A stretch of 64,000 bases of DNA from Alistipes sp. An66 (lineage in GTDB: Bacteria; Bacteroidota; Bacteroidia; Bacteroidales; Rikenellaceae). How positions within the stretch are numbered: position 1 is the first letter of the stretch; each line of letters begins with the position of its first letter. The DNA is taken from positions 186,001 through 250,000 of the forward strand of contig NZ_NFHT01000001.1 in the NCBI RefSeq assembly GCF_002161445.1. Direction: 5' to 3'. The notes beneath the pieces are model-generated. The model did not search any database and had not been told where the DNA came from. It was given only the letters and a program-made list of their open reading frames with translations. Below, piece after piece: positions 8,047-16,603 of this stretch. Position numbers and translations under genes: made by a program.

Positions 8047-8122
8047 AAAATCCGGTCCTCACGAAAAGAGCGCACTCCCGCAAACCACGAAATCCCGTCC
8101 CTGCTAAAAAAGCGCAATCCCG
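8047..8122. repeat. two diverged 34-nt repeats upstream of rnhB
   Basis: 8047-8080 and 8089-8122 agree at about 26 of 34 positions (shared AAATCC, GTCC, AGCGCA and TCCCG blocks). They lie in the leader of rnhB. Confidence 0.55.
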
Positions 8123-8218
8123 CTGCTCCCGAAGGCCCCGAAGTCGATCAACGAACTTGACAAAGTTACGCAATATTCCGCTTTTTTCGCTAATTTTACC
8201 CCCGAAAAACGCTCCGAC

Positions 8219-9217
8219 ATGAATCTCAACATCGCACGGCAACCGCTCGTCCCGGCCTTTGTGACACTCGTCGCATTGGCCGCCCTCACGATGTGGAGTG
8301 CCGGCATCCCCGCCGCACCGGACTCCGGAAGCGGAGCGTTCTCCGGAACCCTTCCGCTCCTCTCACCCGCGGAGTGGCTGATGCGTTTCCAGACCGCATG
8401 CCCCGGATGGAGCCGGTGGATCGGAACCCTGCTCCTGCTCTTCACCGGCATGAGCACGGGCCGCCTCACGGTGCGTTACAACCTCTATTCCGTCGGAACC
8501 TGTCTGGCCATTCCGCTCTACGCCGCAATCGCCGGAGGAGTCTCCGCCGGATTCATCTCCCTGCCGGCTCTCGCCGCTTCGGCTCTGCTTGCCCTGGCCG
8601 CCAAGAACTACGGCCGTTCGTTCTGCAACGGATACGGGTTCGACTCCCTCTTCCGCGCATCGCTCTACCTCGGATGCCTGCCCTTCATCATCGCGGCATC
8701 CCTTCCGCTCGTAGTGATGCTGCCGCTGGCCGTCACGCTCTTCCGACGCACGCTGCGCGAGGCCGCCGTAGCCGTCGCAGGACTCCTGCTCCCGGCATTC
8801 ACGCTCTGCTACCTGAACTGGGGCGTCGGAGGCGAATTCGCCGCTCCTCTCGCACATCTCGCCGAAGCGTGGATGAGCGGACCCGCCCTTACCACCCTCC
8901 TCGCACTCCCGATCCGCAACCTCGTACTGCTGGGCGGCATCCTGCTTCTCGACCTGATCGCCATCCTCTATTTCTTCTCCGACAGCTACGCCCTCGGAAC
9001 CAAACCACGCAGCATCTTCCTGTTCCAGATTTTCCAACTGCTGCTCACCGTCGCGACGCTGTGCAATCCCGCCGCAACCCCGGACGTCATCTTTCTGACG
9101 GCGGCACCTTCGGCCGTGCTGCTGCCCTTCCTGTTCGTCCGGATCCACCGCCTCCCGGCACTGATCCTCTATCTGATTCTGCTCGCCGGCGTCGTCGCGA
9201 ATCTGTGCTTGCAATAA
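8219..9217 (+). CDS. multi-pass inner-membrane protein of unknown function
   Basis: 332 residues, very hydrophobic, about eight to ten membrane segments, for example LVPAFVTLVALAALTMW near the N-terminus, WIGTLLLLFTGMSTG, LAIPLYAAIAGGVSAGFISL, then ILLLDLIAILYFF near 255 and LPALILYLILLAGVVANL at the end. The layout resembles the DUF6427-type membrane proteins of Bacteroidota, but I am not certain. No catalytic motif is visible. It is divergent from rnhB, with about 200 nt between; TAATTTTA at 8191-8198 may be its -7 box. Confidence 0.8.
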   Translation: MNLNIARQPLVPAFVTLVALAALTMWSAGIPAAPDSGSGAFSGTLPLLSPAEWLMRFQTACPGWSRWIGTLLLLFTGMSTGRLTVRYNLYSVGTCLAIPLYAAIAGGVSAGFISLPALAASALLALAAKNYGRSFCNGYGFDSLFRASLYLGCLPFIIAASLPLVVMLPLAVTLFRRTLREAAVAVAGLLLPAFTLCYLNWGVGGEFAAPLAHLAEAWMSGPALTTLLALPIRNLVLLGGILLLDLIAILYFFSDSYALGTKPRSIFLFQIFQLLLTVATLCNPAATPDVIFLTAAPSAVLLPFLFVRIHRLPALILYLILLAGVVANLCLQ

Positions 9218-9311
9218 TATATTTAGACTAAATCATAGTATAAAAGGTCCTATTTTGAGATTCAGGACCATAATATGCCATTCAATATAGGAGATTGGAA
9301 AGTTTTAATTG

Positions 9312-9319
9312 TATATTTG
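9312..9319 (+). promoter_or_regulatory. -7 box TATATTTG for the AraC-type regulator
   Basis: A canonical -7 box 57 nt upstream of the regulator; no TTTG at the right distance is seen. The rest of the 158-nt spacer is AT-rich and contains an inverted repeat GGTCCT/AGGACC at 9246-9269. Confidence 0.45.
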
Positions 9320-9375
9320 AGTCCGAACAAATGTGACGCAACGCTTTGTTCCCGGAAACTTAATGTACAATTAAC

Positions 9376-10299
9376 ATGAAGAATTCAATGAATTCGTCGG
9401 TTCAGCAACCGATGATCGTGAAGTATGCGGAATCACTTCACACAGGAATCCAAACCCAGGTTCTTTCCCGCTATGCCATCGGCTATATCCTCCGCGGGAC
9501 GAAACACATCTACGACGGCGATAAGCGCCAGACCCTTACACGCGGTGACGTATTCTATCTGGGAATCGGACACCACTACATCGAGAACTGCCCCGAAGGC
9601 AGCCAACCCTTCGAACAGGTGCTCTTCTATTACACGCCCGAAGACCTCCAACGGGTCCTCATGCACCTGAACATCACCTACGGGCTTAACATTACGAACG
9701 ACCATTCGTGCGAAAACTGCCAGAACCGGACCCATGTCGCCATGCCCGCCTGGAACTCACTGCGCAACTTTTTCATCAACACCAACAACTATCTGCGCGA
9801 CGAAGAGTTCCGCCACGACGAAACGGCCGAAAGCATCAAGATGACCGAACTGATCTATCTGATCGCCTCGCACGACGACTGCTGCATCAAGAGCAAACTG
9901 TTGAGCAACGTGGATGCCGCCAAGGAGAATTTCGAACAGATCGTCTACGACCACATCTTCAAGGACATCTCCATCGAGGAGCTCGCCAAACTCACCAACC
10001 GGTCGCTGACCTCCTTCAAGAAGGAGTTCCGACGCCATTTCCAGATGCCGCCCCACAAGTGGTATATCCGCCAGCGGCTGATGCACTCGCGCCTGCTGCT
10101 GATCTCGACCTCGAAATCGATCTCCGAAATCGGCAACGAATGCACCTTCCCCAATACGTCGCACTTCATCAAACTCTTCAAGAAGGAGTACCAGATGACT
10201 CCGGCAACCTATCGGCACCGCCATCTGACCACGGCCGCCGAATCGGAGGAGGCGTTCGCTGCGGCCGCCGAAAACGGGGAAATCCGTCAGGCACTTTAA
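9376..10299 (+). CDS. AraC family transcriptional regulator
   Basis: 307 residues. The N-terminal half is a cupin-like sensing domain (YAIGYILRGTKHIYDGDKRQ, then RGDVFYLGIGHHY). The C-terminal 110 residues form the AraC double helix-turn-helix: DISIEELAKLTNRSLTSFKK as the first and SISEIGNECTFPNTSHFIKL as the second, ending in the usual MTPATYRH. Six cysteines are present (72, 112, 115, 169, 170, 256), including a CENC pair and a CC doublet in the sensor half, which could bind a metal or respond to redox. Its targets are not evident; a candidate small RNA and lipA follow. Confidence 0.92.
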   Translation: MKNSMNSSVQQPMIVKYAESLHTGIQTQVLSRYAIGYILRGTKHIYDGDKRQTLTRGDVFYLGIGHHYIENCPEGSQPFEQVLFYYTPEDLQRVLMHLNITYGLNITNDHSCENCQNRTHVAMPAWNSLRNFFINTNNYLRDEEFRHDETAESIKMTELIYLIASHDDCCIKSKLLSNVDAAKENFEQIVYDHIFKDISIEELAKLTNRSLTSFKKEFRRHFQMPPHKWYIRQRLMHSRLLLISTSKSISEIGNECTFPNTSHFIKLFKKEYQMTPATYRHRHLTTAAESEEAFAAAAENGEIRQAL

Positions 10300-10390
10300 G
10301 CAAAATCTTACGAAATGGAATGTATTTAAAAAATTTTAATTACAGACTGTAAAATATAATTCCGTCGTTTGAAAAAAATGTTACAGAATA

Positions 10391-10422
10391 TTTGGATTTT
10401 CATAAAATCCGGTTTATCTTTG
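10391..10422 (+). promoter_or_regulatory. canonical promoter TTTG-N20-TATCTTTG
   Basis: TTTG at 10391-10394 and TATCTTTG at 10415-10422 with a 20-nt spacer, one of the best promoters in the window. It points at a gene-free stretch that ends in a hairpin terminator. Confidence 0.75.
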
Positions 10423-10427
10423 TGTAT

Positions 10428-10512
10428 CAAACGTGGGATTCTCCCACTCTCATTAACCTAACTAACCTAACCAGAGTGACCCGATACCGTGACGGTATCG
10501 GGTCATTTCCTT
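10428..10512 (+). ncRNA. candidate small RNA or attenuated leader upstream of lipA
   Basis: From the predicted start (about 10428) the transcript would contain a short hairpin (GTGGGA/TCCCAC, 433-447 of this kilobase), a single-stranded CATTAACCTAACTAACC stretch, and a perfect 13-bp hairpin with 3-nt loop (10477-10489 with 10493-10505) followed by TTTCCTTT. No open frame of note lies inside. It could be an independent RNA of about 80 nt, or a leader that attenuates lipA, 190 nt downstream. I do not recognise a known RNA family. Confidence 0.5.
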
Positions 10513-10668
10513 TGAAAAAGAGCCGCGACAGGGGCGCAAAACCCGAAATCCGCGAAGCGACGCCGGGCATTCCGCCGCCGCATTCCCTGAAATGCCCCCG
10601 GCACCCCGGTTCCGCCCCGCCACCGCAAGAAAAAGCGGCAATCACAAGGAAAATCCAATCTTTTTTCC

Positions 10669-10676
10669 TATTTTTG
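10669..10676 (+). promoter_or_regulatory. -7 box TATTTTTG for lipA
   Basis: Lies 26 nt upstream of the lipA start; no convincing -33 partner. The preceding GC-rich stretch 10515-10660 holds no gene that I can support. Confidence 0.45.
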
Positions 10677-10702
10677 CATCAATTGGAAAATAATGAACTT
10701 AA

Positions 10703-11584
10703 ATGCCGAAGTTTCATGACAAGGTAGATGTTCTCAAAAAACCCGAATGGTTGAAGATCCGGCTCCATCGCTCCGCCGAATGGGCCGAAGTCCGTCAAAT
10801 CGTTGAAAAACACAATCTTCACACGATTTGCACGAGCGGAAGATGCCCCAATCAGGCCGAATGTTGGAGCCGCCGGACCGCAACCTTCATGATTCTGGGA
10901 GACATCTGTACCCGCGGCTGCCGCTTCTGCGCCACCCAAACGGGTCGTCCGTCGGCTCCCGATGCCGACGAACCCCGCAAGGTCGCCGAAAGCGTCTCGC
11001 TGATGAAATTGAGGTATGTCGTCGTCACCTCCGTGACCCGCGACGACCTCCCCGACGGCGGTGCCGCCCATTGGGCCGCTACCGTGGAGGCCATCCGGTC
11101 GCAGAACCCCGACGCCGTAATTGAGCTCCTTATTCCCGATCTCGACGCAAGACCCGACCTGCTGGATACGGTCATCGCGTCGAAGCCCGATATCATCGGG
11201 CACAACATCGAAACCGTCGAGCGGCTGACCCCTCTGGTTCGATCCCGGGCCAAGTACCGGACGAGTCTGGAAACCCTGCGCTACATGAGCAGCCGGGGCG
11301 TCGTGACGAAAAGCGGACTGATGGTCGGACTCGGCGAGAGCGATGGTGAAGTATTGCAAACCCTGCACGACCTGCGTGATGCAGGCGTCAGGATCGTGAC
11401 GCTTGGTCAGTACCTTCGGCCGACTTTGGAGCATTACCCCGTTGCGGCGTACATCTCTCCCGAAAAGTTCGAATGGTACAGACTTCAAGCGCTGGAAATG
11501 GGTTTCAGCTATTGCGCGAGCGCCCCGCTGGTCCGCTCGTCGTACATGGCCGAAGAAGCCCTGCGTAGCGTAAAGAGTTTGTAG
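10703..11584 (+). CDS. lipA: lipoyl synthase
   Basis: 293 residues. Radical SAM enzyme that inserts two sulfur atoms into the octanoyl group on lipoyl domains, using an auxiliary 4Fe-4S cluster as sulfur donor. Both cluster motifs are visible: the auxiliary CxxxxxCxxxxxC (CTSGRCPNQAEC, about residues 36-47) and the radical SAM CxxxCxxC (CTRGCRFC). The conserved C-terminal serine motif RSSY is present near residue 275. Followed 2 nt later by lipB, which supplies the octanoyl substrate. Confidence 0.97.
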   Translation: MPKFHDKVDVLKKPEWLKIRLHRSAEWAEVRQIVEKHNLHTICTSGRCPNQAECWSRRTATFMILGDICTRGCRFCATQTGRPSAPDADEPRKVAESVSLMKLRYVVVTSVTRDDLPDGGAAHWAATVEAIRSQNPDAVIELLIPDLDARPDLLDTVIASKPDIIGHNIETVERLTPLVRSRAKYRTSLETLRYMSSRGVVTKSGLMVGLGESDGEVLQTLHDLRDAGVRIVTLGQYLRPTLEHYPVAAYISPEKFEWYRLQALEMGFSYCASAPLVRSSYMAEEALRSVKSL

Positions 11585-11586
11585 CG

Positions 11587-12360
11587 ATGAAAGCCCTCTG
11601 CCGGGACCTCGGAACCATGGAGTACAGTACCTGCTGGAATTTGCAGCAGGAACTCTTTGACGCCCTTGTGGCCCGCAAACGGTCCGCAGGGGGCGCCGTG
11701 TCCCTATCCGGGCAGGAAGAGCTCGAAAAGCCCGAACGCCATCCGGCCGGCGGCCATCCGGAAACCGCAGCGTCCGGAAGCCCGGAGTCCGAAGCGGTCG
11801 GCACGGTGCTGCTGGTCGAACACCCGCCGGTCTACACGCTGGGCAAGAGCGGGCACGCCGAGAATCTGCTCGTGAGCCGCGAGGCCCTCGAAGCAGCCGG
11901 AGCGCAATTCTTCCACATCGACCGCGGCGGGGACATCACCTTCCACGGCCCGGGACAGCTGGTCTGCTACCCGATTCTCGATCTCGAACGCATCGGCATC
12001 GGACTGCGCGAATACATCGACACACTGGAAGAGTCCGTCATCCGCACGGTGGCCGAATACGGCATCACCGCCGGGCGGATCGCCGGGGCCTCGGGCGTCT
12101 GGATCGAACCCGAAAGCCGCCGTCCGCGCAAGATCTGCGCAATAGGAGTCCGCTCGTCGCGTTATGTCACCATGCACGGCTTCGCCCTCAACGTCTCGAC
12201 CGACCTGGGGTGGTTCTCGCGCATCAACCCCTGCGGATTCACCGACCGCGGCGTGACGTCGATCCTCTCCGAAACGGGCCGGAACGTCCCCATGGAGGAG
12301 GTCAAGGGTCTGGTTGTAAAATTTTTAAGTGAGAATTTAAATGTTGAAATATATAAATAA
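11587..12360 (+). CDS. lipB: octanoyltransferase LipB with an unusual insertion
   Basis: 257 residues. Transfers octanoate from acyl carrier protein to lipoyl domains, before sulfur insertion by LipA. The family blocks are clear: VEHPPVYTLGKSG, DRGGDITFHGPGQLVCYPI, KICAIGV (Lys182) and PCGFTDRGVTS (Cys216, the acyl thioester residue). Between the first helix and the VEHPP block (about residues 31-71) there is a Gly/Ser/Pro/Glu-rich insertion not usual for LipB, likely disordered. Codon use in it looks like the rest of the gene. Forms an operon with lipA; recJ starts 8 nt later. Confidence 0.96.
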   Translation: MKALCRDLGTMEYSTCWNLQQELFDALVARKRSAGGAVSLSGQEELEKPERHPAGGHPETAASGSPESEAVGTVLLVEHPPVYTLGKSGHAENLLVSREALEAAGAQFFHIDRGGDITFHGPGQLVCYPILDLERIGIGLREYIDTLEESVIRTVAEYGITAGRIAGASGVWIEPESRRPRKICAIGVRSSRYVTMHGFALNVSTDLGWFSRINPCGFTDRGVTSILSETGRNVPMEEVKGLVVKFLSENLNVEIYK

Positions 12361-12368
12361 CAATTCGT

Positions 12369-14138
12369 ATGCCCATAGAAAAACGCTGGGTAGTGAAGCC
12401 CCAGGGCGACCCCGCGACGGCAGCTTCGTTGGCTGCCGCTCTGCGGATCTCGCCCGTGTTGGCCAATCTGCTCGTACAAAGAGGCATAGACACCGTAGAA
12501 AAGGCGGACAAGTTCTTTAAACCGAGCCTCGCCGATCTGCACGATCCCTTCCTGATGAAGGACATGGACCGGGCGGTCGAGCGGGTCGAACGGGCCGTCG
12601 CGAACCAGGAGAAGATCATGGTTTACGGCGACTACGACGTCGACGGCTGCACGGCCGTTGCGCTGGTCTACAAGTTCCTCCGCCAGATCGGGCACAAAAA
12701 CCTGATGTTCTACATCCCCGACCGCTATACCGAAGGGTACGGGATCTCGGTCAAGGGGATCGACCTCGCGGCCCGCAAGGGCGTGGGGCTGATCATCGCC
12801 CTCGACTGCGGCATCAAAGCCACGGAAAAGGTGCTCTATGCAAAGACGAAAGGCGTGGATTTCATCATCTGCGACCATCACCTCCCGGCCGAGGAGATTC
12901 CCCGGGCCGTAGCCGTTCTGGACCCCAAGCGGGTCGACTGCTCCTACCCGTTCGACGAACTGTCGGGTTGCGGCGTGGGATTCAAACTCGTGCAGGCCTA
13001 CGCCCAGAAGAACCGCATTCCGTTCGAACAGATTCTCAATCTGCTCGACCTGCTTGTCGTGTCGATCGCCTCGGACATCGTGCCGCTGACGGGCGAGAAC
13101 CGCATTCTGGCCTACTTCGGGCTGAAAAACCTCAACCGCGAACCCTCGAAGGGCCTGCTGTCGATCATCAAGATCTGCGGGCTCGACAAGCACAACATCA
13201 CCATCGACGACATCGTCTTCAAGATCGGCCCGCGCATCAATGCCGCCGGCCGCATGCGGATGGACGAACACGACGAGAACGCATCGCCCTCGGGCGGCCA
13301 TGCGGCCGTGGAACTGCTGATCGAGGGCAACGAGAGCGTCGCCGCGGAGTTCGGCAACGTGATCGACTCCTACAACCAGGACCGCAAGTCGATCGACCGC
13401 CACGTCACGCAGGAGGCCCACGAGTACATCGAGCAGAACCCCGAGTTGAAAGCCCTGAAAAGCACGGTGATCTACAACCCGCGCTGGATGAAGGGCATCG
13501 TCGGGATTGTGGCCTCACGGTTGATCGAGACCTACTACCGACCGACGGTGGTGCTGACGATGAGCAACGGATTCGTCACGGGATCGGCACGCTCGGTACC
13601 GGGATTCGACCTCTATCAGGCGGTCGAGTCGTGCTCGGACCTGTTGGAAAACTTCGGAGGACACATGTATGCCGCCGGTCTGACGATGCGTCCGGAGAAT
13701 GTCGAGGAGTTCACACGGCGGTTCAACGCCTTCGTCGAGCAGAACATCGACCCGCAGATGCTCATCCCGCAGGTCGACATCGACAGCGAACTGCTCTTTT
13801 CGGACATCACCCCGGCCTTCCGCAAGGACCTGAACCGCTTCCAGCCCTTCGGGCCCGGGAATACGGCTCCGGTCTTCGTAACCTACGGCGTGAGCAACCA
13901 CGGCGACGCGAAGCTCGTCGGCATGGAGTCCGAACACCTGCGCATGGACCTCATGCAGCGTCAGAAGCCCAACACGAAGTTGCAGGCCATCGCCTTCCAG
14001 CAGCCCACGCACTACGAATGGGTGCGTTCGGGACGTCCGATCGACGTCTGCTACCAGATCGTCGAGAACCACTACCGCGGCACGGTCTCCACGCAGCTGC
14101 GCGTGAAGGACATCAAGCCGGTGACGGGCGGCCGATAG
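12369..14138 (+). CDS. recJ: single-stranded-DNA-specific exonuclease RecJ
   Basis: 589 residues, usual length. Digests single-stranded DNA 5'-3' in recombination and mismatch or base-excision repair. DHH-superfamily motifs are in order: VYGDYDVDGCTAVAL (about 81-95), ALDCGI, ICDHHLPAEEIP (DHH motif), then the DHHA1 region with NFGGHMYAAGLTM (GGH). The C-terminal 100 residues form the OB-fold-like domain. Probably transcribed with lipAB. Confidence 0.97.
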   Translation: MPIEKRWVVKPQGDPATAASLAAALRISPVLANLLVQRGIDTVEKADKFFKPSLADLHDPFLMKDMDRAVERVERAVANQEKIMVYGDYDVDGCTAVALVYKFLRQIGHKNLMFYIPDRYTEGYGISVKGIDLAARKGVGLIIALDCGIKATEKVLYAKTKGVDFIICDHHLPAEEIPRAVAVLDPKRVDCSYPFDELSGCGVGFKLVQAYAQKNRIPFEQILNLLDLLVVSIASDIVPLTGENRILAYFGLKNLNREPSKGLLSIIKICGLDKHNITIDDIVFKIGPRINAAGRMRMDEHDENASPSGGHAAVELLIEGNESVAAEFGNVIDSYNQDRKSIDRHVTQEAHEYIEQNPELKALKSTVIYNPRWMKGIVGIVASRLIETYYRPTVVLTMSNGFVTGSARSVPGFDLYQAVESCSDLLENFGGHMYAAGLTMRPENVEEFTRRFNAFVEQNIDPQMLIPQVDIDSELLFSDITPAFRKDLNRFQPFGPGNTAPVFVTYGVSNHGDAKLVGMESEHLRMDLMQRQKPNTKLQAIAFQQPTHYEWVRSGRPIDVCYQIVENHYRGTVSTQLRVKDIKPVTGGR

Positions 14139-14160
14139 CCGTCTTCGCAGCATACCGATG

Positions 14161-14194
14161 CAAAACGGCCCGGAGGCATGCACCTCCGGGCCGT
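14161..14194 (-). terminator. terminator after the minus-strand lipoprotein gene
   Basis: Perfect 12-bp stem ACGGCCCGGAGG / CCTCCGGGCCGT (14165-14176 with 14183-14194); on the minus strand it is followed by TTTTG, so it serves the gene at 14225-15112 and may also stop recJ transcription. Confidence 0.75.
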
Positions 14195-14224
14195 CTGCAT
14201 ATCGGGATCATCCGATGCCTCTCC

Positions 14225-15112
14225 CTACTCGGCAAAGATCACCACCCGGCTGTTCGGCAGGTCGGGCACATAGAGCGTACCGTCGGAAACGGTCATGTCG
14301 GCAGGTCCGACCAGCGGCTGGTCGAGGGTCAGCGCCACAGGCTCCACCGTGCGGGTCTGCATGTCGATGCGCGAAAGCCCGGCCGGCGCCCAGTTCGTCA
14401 CGTAGAGCGACTTGCCGTCGGACGAGAAGGCGATGCCGTCGTACTGTCCGGGAACCGCCACGAAGGGCTCCGCCACGGGATTCTGCAAATCCCCGATGCG
14501 ATAGACGACATGCTCGCTCTTCGCCTCGCCGTCGGGGGAGTAGGAAGCCACGTACATTGCGCCGTCACGGATCGCCAGTCCGTTGGGACCCGGAACCGAG
14601 AGCCACAGTTCGGGTGTCCCGGCCTGCGCCGGATCGGTGATATCGAGGCGGAAGATATGACCCGTATTGGTCACCGAAGCATACAGGTCGTTCCCGTCGG
14701 CCGCCAGGTCGTTGACGAAGGCCTCGCCCTCGGGCAACTCGATCACCCGGGGAGCCTCGTCCTTCGCCGCGAGGTTGTAGACAACGATCTTGTTCACGTC
14801 GCAGATGAAGAGGTGGCTGCCGCGCAAATACATGCCGCGGGGGCCGGAGAGGTTGCCGTCGGCAGGGATCAGCACCTCGGAGGCTCCGTCCTTGTAAAAG
14901 ACGACGTATCCCCGGCCTTCGGTGTTGAGCGGGTCGAGCTGCGTGGAGCCGAAATTGGCGATCAGGATGCCGCCGTCGTAAGGGCAGGTACTCTCACAGT
15001 AGCGGAGTCCCTCGTCGAAAATCGTTACGGCAGCGGATTTCGGAGTCGGACCGCATCCGGCCAGGAACAGAACGGCCATCATCGAAAGGCCTGTCAGCGT
15101 TGTTTTTTTCAT
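14225..15112 (-). CDS. lipoprotein with a beta-propeller (SMP-30/NHL-like) fold
   Basis: 295 residues. The N-terminus MKKTTLTGLSMMAVLFLAGC is a lipoprotein signal with the lipobox LAGC, so the protein is probably anchored in the envelope. The rest contains repeated blade-like motifs (PRGMYLRGSHLFICD, PNGLAIRDGAMYVAS, YDGIAFSSDGKSLYV, PADMTVSDGTLYVPD), typical of six-bladed propellers of the SMP-30/gluconolactonase or NHL type. Substrate is unknown. I chose the internal ATG at 15112 because it creates the signal peptide; the upstream 44 codons are Pro/His/Arg-rich shadow sequence. Confidence 0.85.
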   Translation of the reverse strand: MKKTTLTGLSMMAVLFLAGCGPTPKSAAVTIFDEGLRYCESTCPYDGGILIANFGSTQLDPLNTEGRGYVVFYKDGASEVLIPADGNLSGPRGMYLRGSHLFICDVNKIVVYNLAAKDEAPRVIELPEGEAFVNDLAADGNDLYASVTNTGHIFRLDITDPAQAGTPELWLSVPGPNGLAIRDGAMYVASYSPDGEAKSEHVVYRIGDLQNPVAEPFVAVPGQYDGIAFSSDGKSLYVTNWAPAGLSRIDMQTRTVEPVALTLDQPLVGPADMTVSDGTLYVPDLPNSRVVIFAE

Positions 15113-15159
15113 GGTCTTTTCATGATTTGGTTTATACGTTGCAGGAAGGGCGGGAGAGA

Positions 15160-15687
15160 TCAAAGGCGGATGATGCGGGCCTGGTCGTCGTGCGGCGGTA
15201 GCGGGGCGGGGTGGAAGTCGGAGTATCCGATGGCAACGGCGCACAGCGGCTCGCAGGAGTCCGGAATGGGCAGGAAGCTCCGCAGGTAGTCGGCGGCCTT
15301 CTCGCCTTCGGGATCATCCTTGCGGCGCGGGCGTCCGTGGATGTGCACCCAGCAGGAGCCGAGCCCCTCGTCGACGCAGGCCAGTTGCAGCACGGTGGCC
15401 GAAATAGCGGCATTTTCGCGCCACAGGTCGCTGGCCGAGGTCTCCCCGAGGACGACGACCGCCAGCGGGGCGCCTTTCAGGAAGGCCGAGCCGTAATCGC
15501 GCATGTCGGCCATGCGGGCGACAAGGGACGGATCGTCGACCACCAGAAAGCGGGTCGTGCGCGTATTGCGGGCCGAAGGGGCCGTCAGGGCCTCCGCAAG
15601 CAGCCTGTCGACTACCTCACGGGGCACGGGCCGATCCGAAAACCTGCGGATCGACCGTCGTTGTGCAATCAATTCCTTGAATTCCAT
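15160..15687 (-). CDS. nitroreductase family protein
   Basis: 175 residues; an FMN-dependent NAD(P)H oxidoreductase of the nitroreductase superfamily. Motifs: RRSIRRFSDRPVPREVVDRL at the N-terminus, APSARNTRTTRFLVV, and a C-terminal half with LGSCWVHIHGRP, where the flavin-binding loop lies. ATG 15687 gives the normal MEFKELIAQRRSIR start; the 24 codons upstream overlap the promoter region. Substrate is unknown. Divergent from the HAD gene with overlapping promoters. Confidence 0.9.
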   Translation of the reverse strand: MEFKELIAQRRSIRRFSDRPVPREVVDRLLAEALTAPSARNTRTTRFLVVDDPSLVARMADMRDYGSAFLKGAPLAVVVLGETSASDLWRENAAISATVLQLACVDEGLGSCWVHIHGRPRRKDDPEGEKAADYLRSFLPIPDSCEPLCAVAIGYSDFHPAPLPPHDDQARIIRL

Positions 15688-15708
15688 AATCTTCACGTTT
15701 CTCGCATA

Positions 15709-15739
15709 CAAAAATAGGGAAAAAACATTATCTTTGAAA
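15709..15739. promoter_or_regulatory. overlapping divergent promoters
   Basis: Minus strand: TTTC (15739-15736), N19, TATTTTTG (15716-15709) towards the nitroreductase. Plus strand: TATCTTTG (15729-15736) 22 nt before the HAD gene. The two cannot be bound by polymerase at once, so the genes may be expressed alternately. Confidence 0.6.
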
Positions 15740-15758
15740 ATCCAAAATTCCGAAAGCA

Positions 15759-16598
15759 ATGGATTACCGATTCACCATAGCACTGATCTACGATTTCGAC
15801 GGCACGCTCGCTCCCGGCAACATGCAGGAGTACGACTTCATCCCGGCCGTCGGCAAGAGCAACAAGGAGTTCTGGACCGAAGCCAACACGCTGGCCGAAG
15901 AGCAGGACGCCGACATGGTCCTCACCTACATGGCCCGGATGATCCAGGAGGCCAAGTCCAAGGGTCTGTCGCTGCGGCGCGAAGCCTTCCAGGAGTCGGG
16001 ACGCCGCGTGACGCTCTTCAACGGCGTGCGGGAGTGGTTTTCGAGAATCAACCGCTACGGCGAGGAGCGGGGGATCCGCATCCTGCACTACATCAACTCG
16101 TCGGGGTTGAAGGAGATCATCGAAGGCACGGAGATCGCCCACGAATTCCGCAAGATCTATGCCTGCTCGTTCCTCTACGACGTCGACGGAATCGCCTACT
16201 GGCCCGCCGTGGCGGTCAACTACACCAACAAGACGCAGTTCATCTTCAAGATCAACAAGGGCGTCGAATCGGTCTTCGACTCGAAGCTCGTGAACCGCTA
16301 CATCCCCGAAAACGAACGCCCCGTGCCGTTCAAACGCATGATCTACGTCGGCGACGGCACCACCGACATCCCCTGCATGCGCCTCGTGAAGAACTCCGGA
16401 GGGCACTCCATCGCGGTCTACAACCCCGACCAGAAGGGAGCCCGCAAGGAACTGGCCTCGCTCATCCACGACAACCGCGTGAGCCACGTCTGTCCGGCCG
16501 ACTACTCGGAAGGATCGGAGATGGACACGCTCGTAAAGACCATCATCGACAAGATCGACCTCGACGACCGGTTGGAAAAACTCGAAGTCGTCCGCTGA
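15759..16598 (+). CDS. HAD superfamily phosphatase
   Basis: 279 residues. The HAD motifs are present: LIYDFDGTLAPGN (motif I, nucleophile and acid/base Asp), YINSSG (motif II), KRMIYVGDGTTDIPCMRLVK (motifs III and IV, with the upstream Lys). A large cap lies between motifs I and II. The substrate is not predictable from sequence. The downstream gene starts 5 nt after the stop, so it may be co-transcribed with the ABC pair. Confidence 0.9.
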   Translation: MDYRFTIALIYDFDGTLAPGNMQEYDFIPAVGKSNKEFWTEANTLAEEQDADMVLTYMARMIQEAKSKGLSLRREAFQESGRRVTLFNGVREWFSRINRYGEERGIRILHYINSSGLKEIIEGTEIAHEFRKIYACSFLYDVDGIAYWPAVAVNYTNKTQFIFKINKGVESVFDSKLVNRYIPENERPVPFKRMIYVGDGTTDIPCMRLVKNSGGHSIAVYNPDQKGARKELASLIHDNRVSHVCPADYSEGSEMDTLVKTIIDKIDLDDRLEKLEVVR

Positions 16599-16603
16599 CC
16601 GCC

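Noticed and set aside
8018..8242. 75-codon upstream extension of rnhB
   Set aside because: The sequence is a translation of degenerate repeats and places the catalytic motif too far inside; the start at 8017 fits the family.
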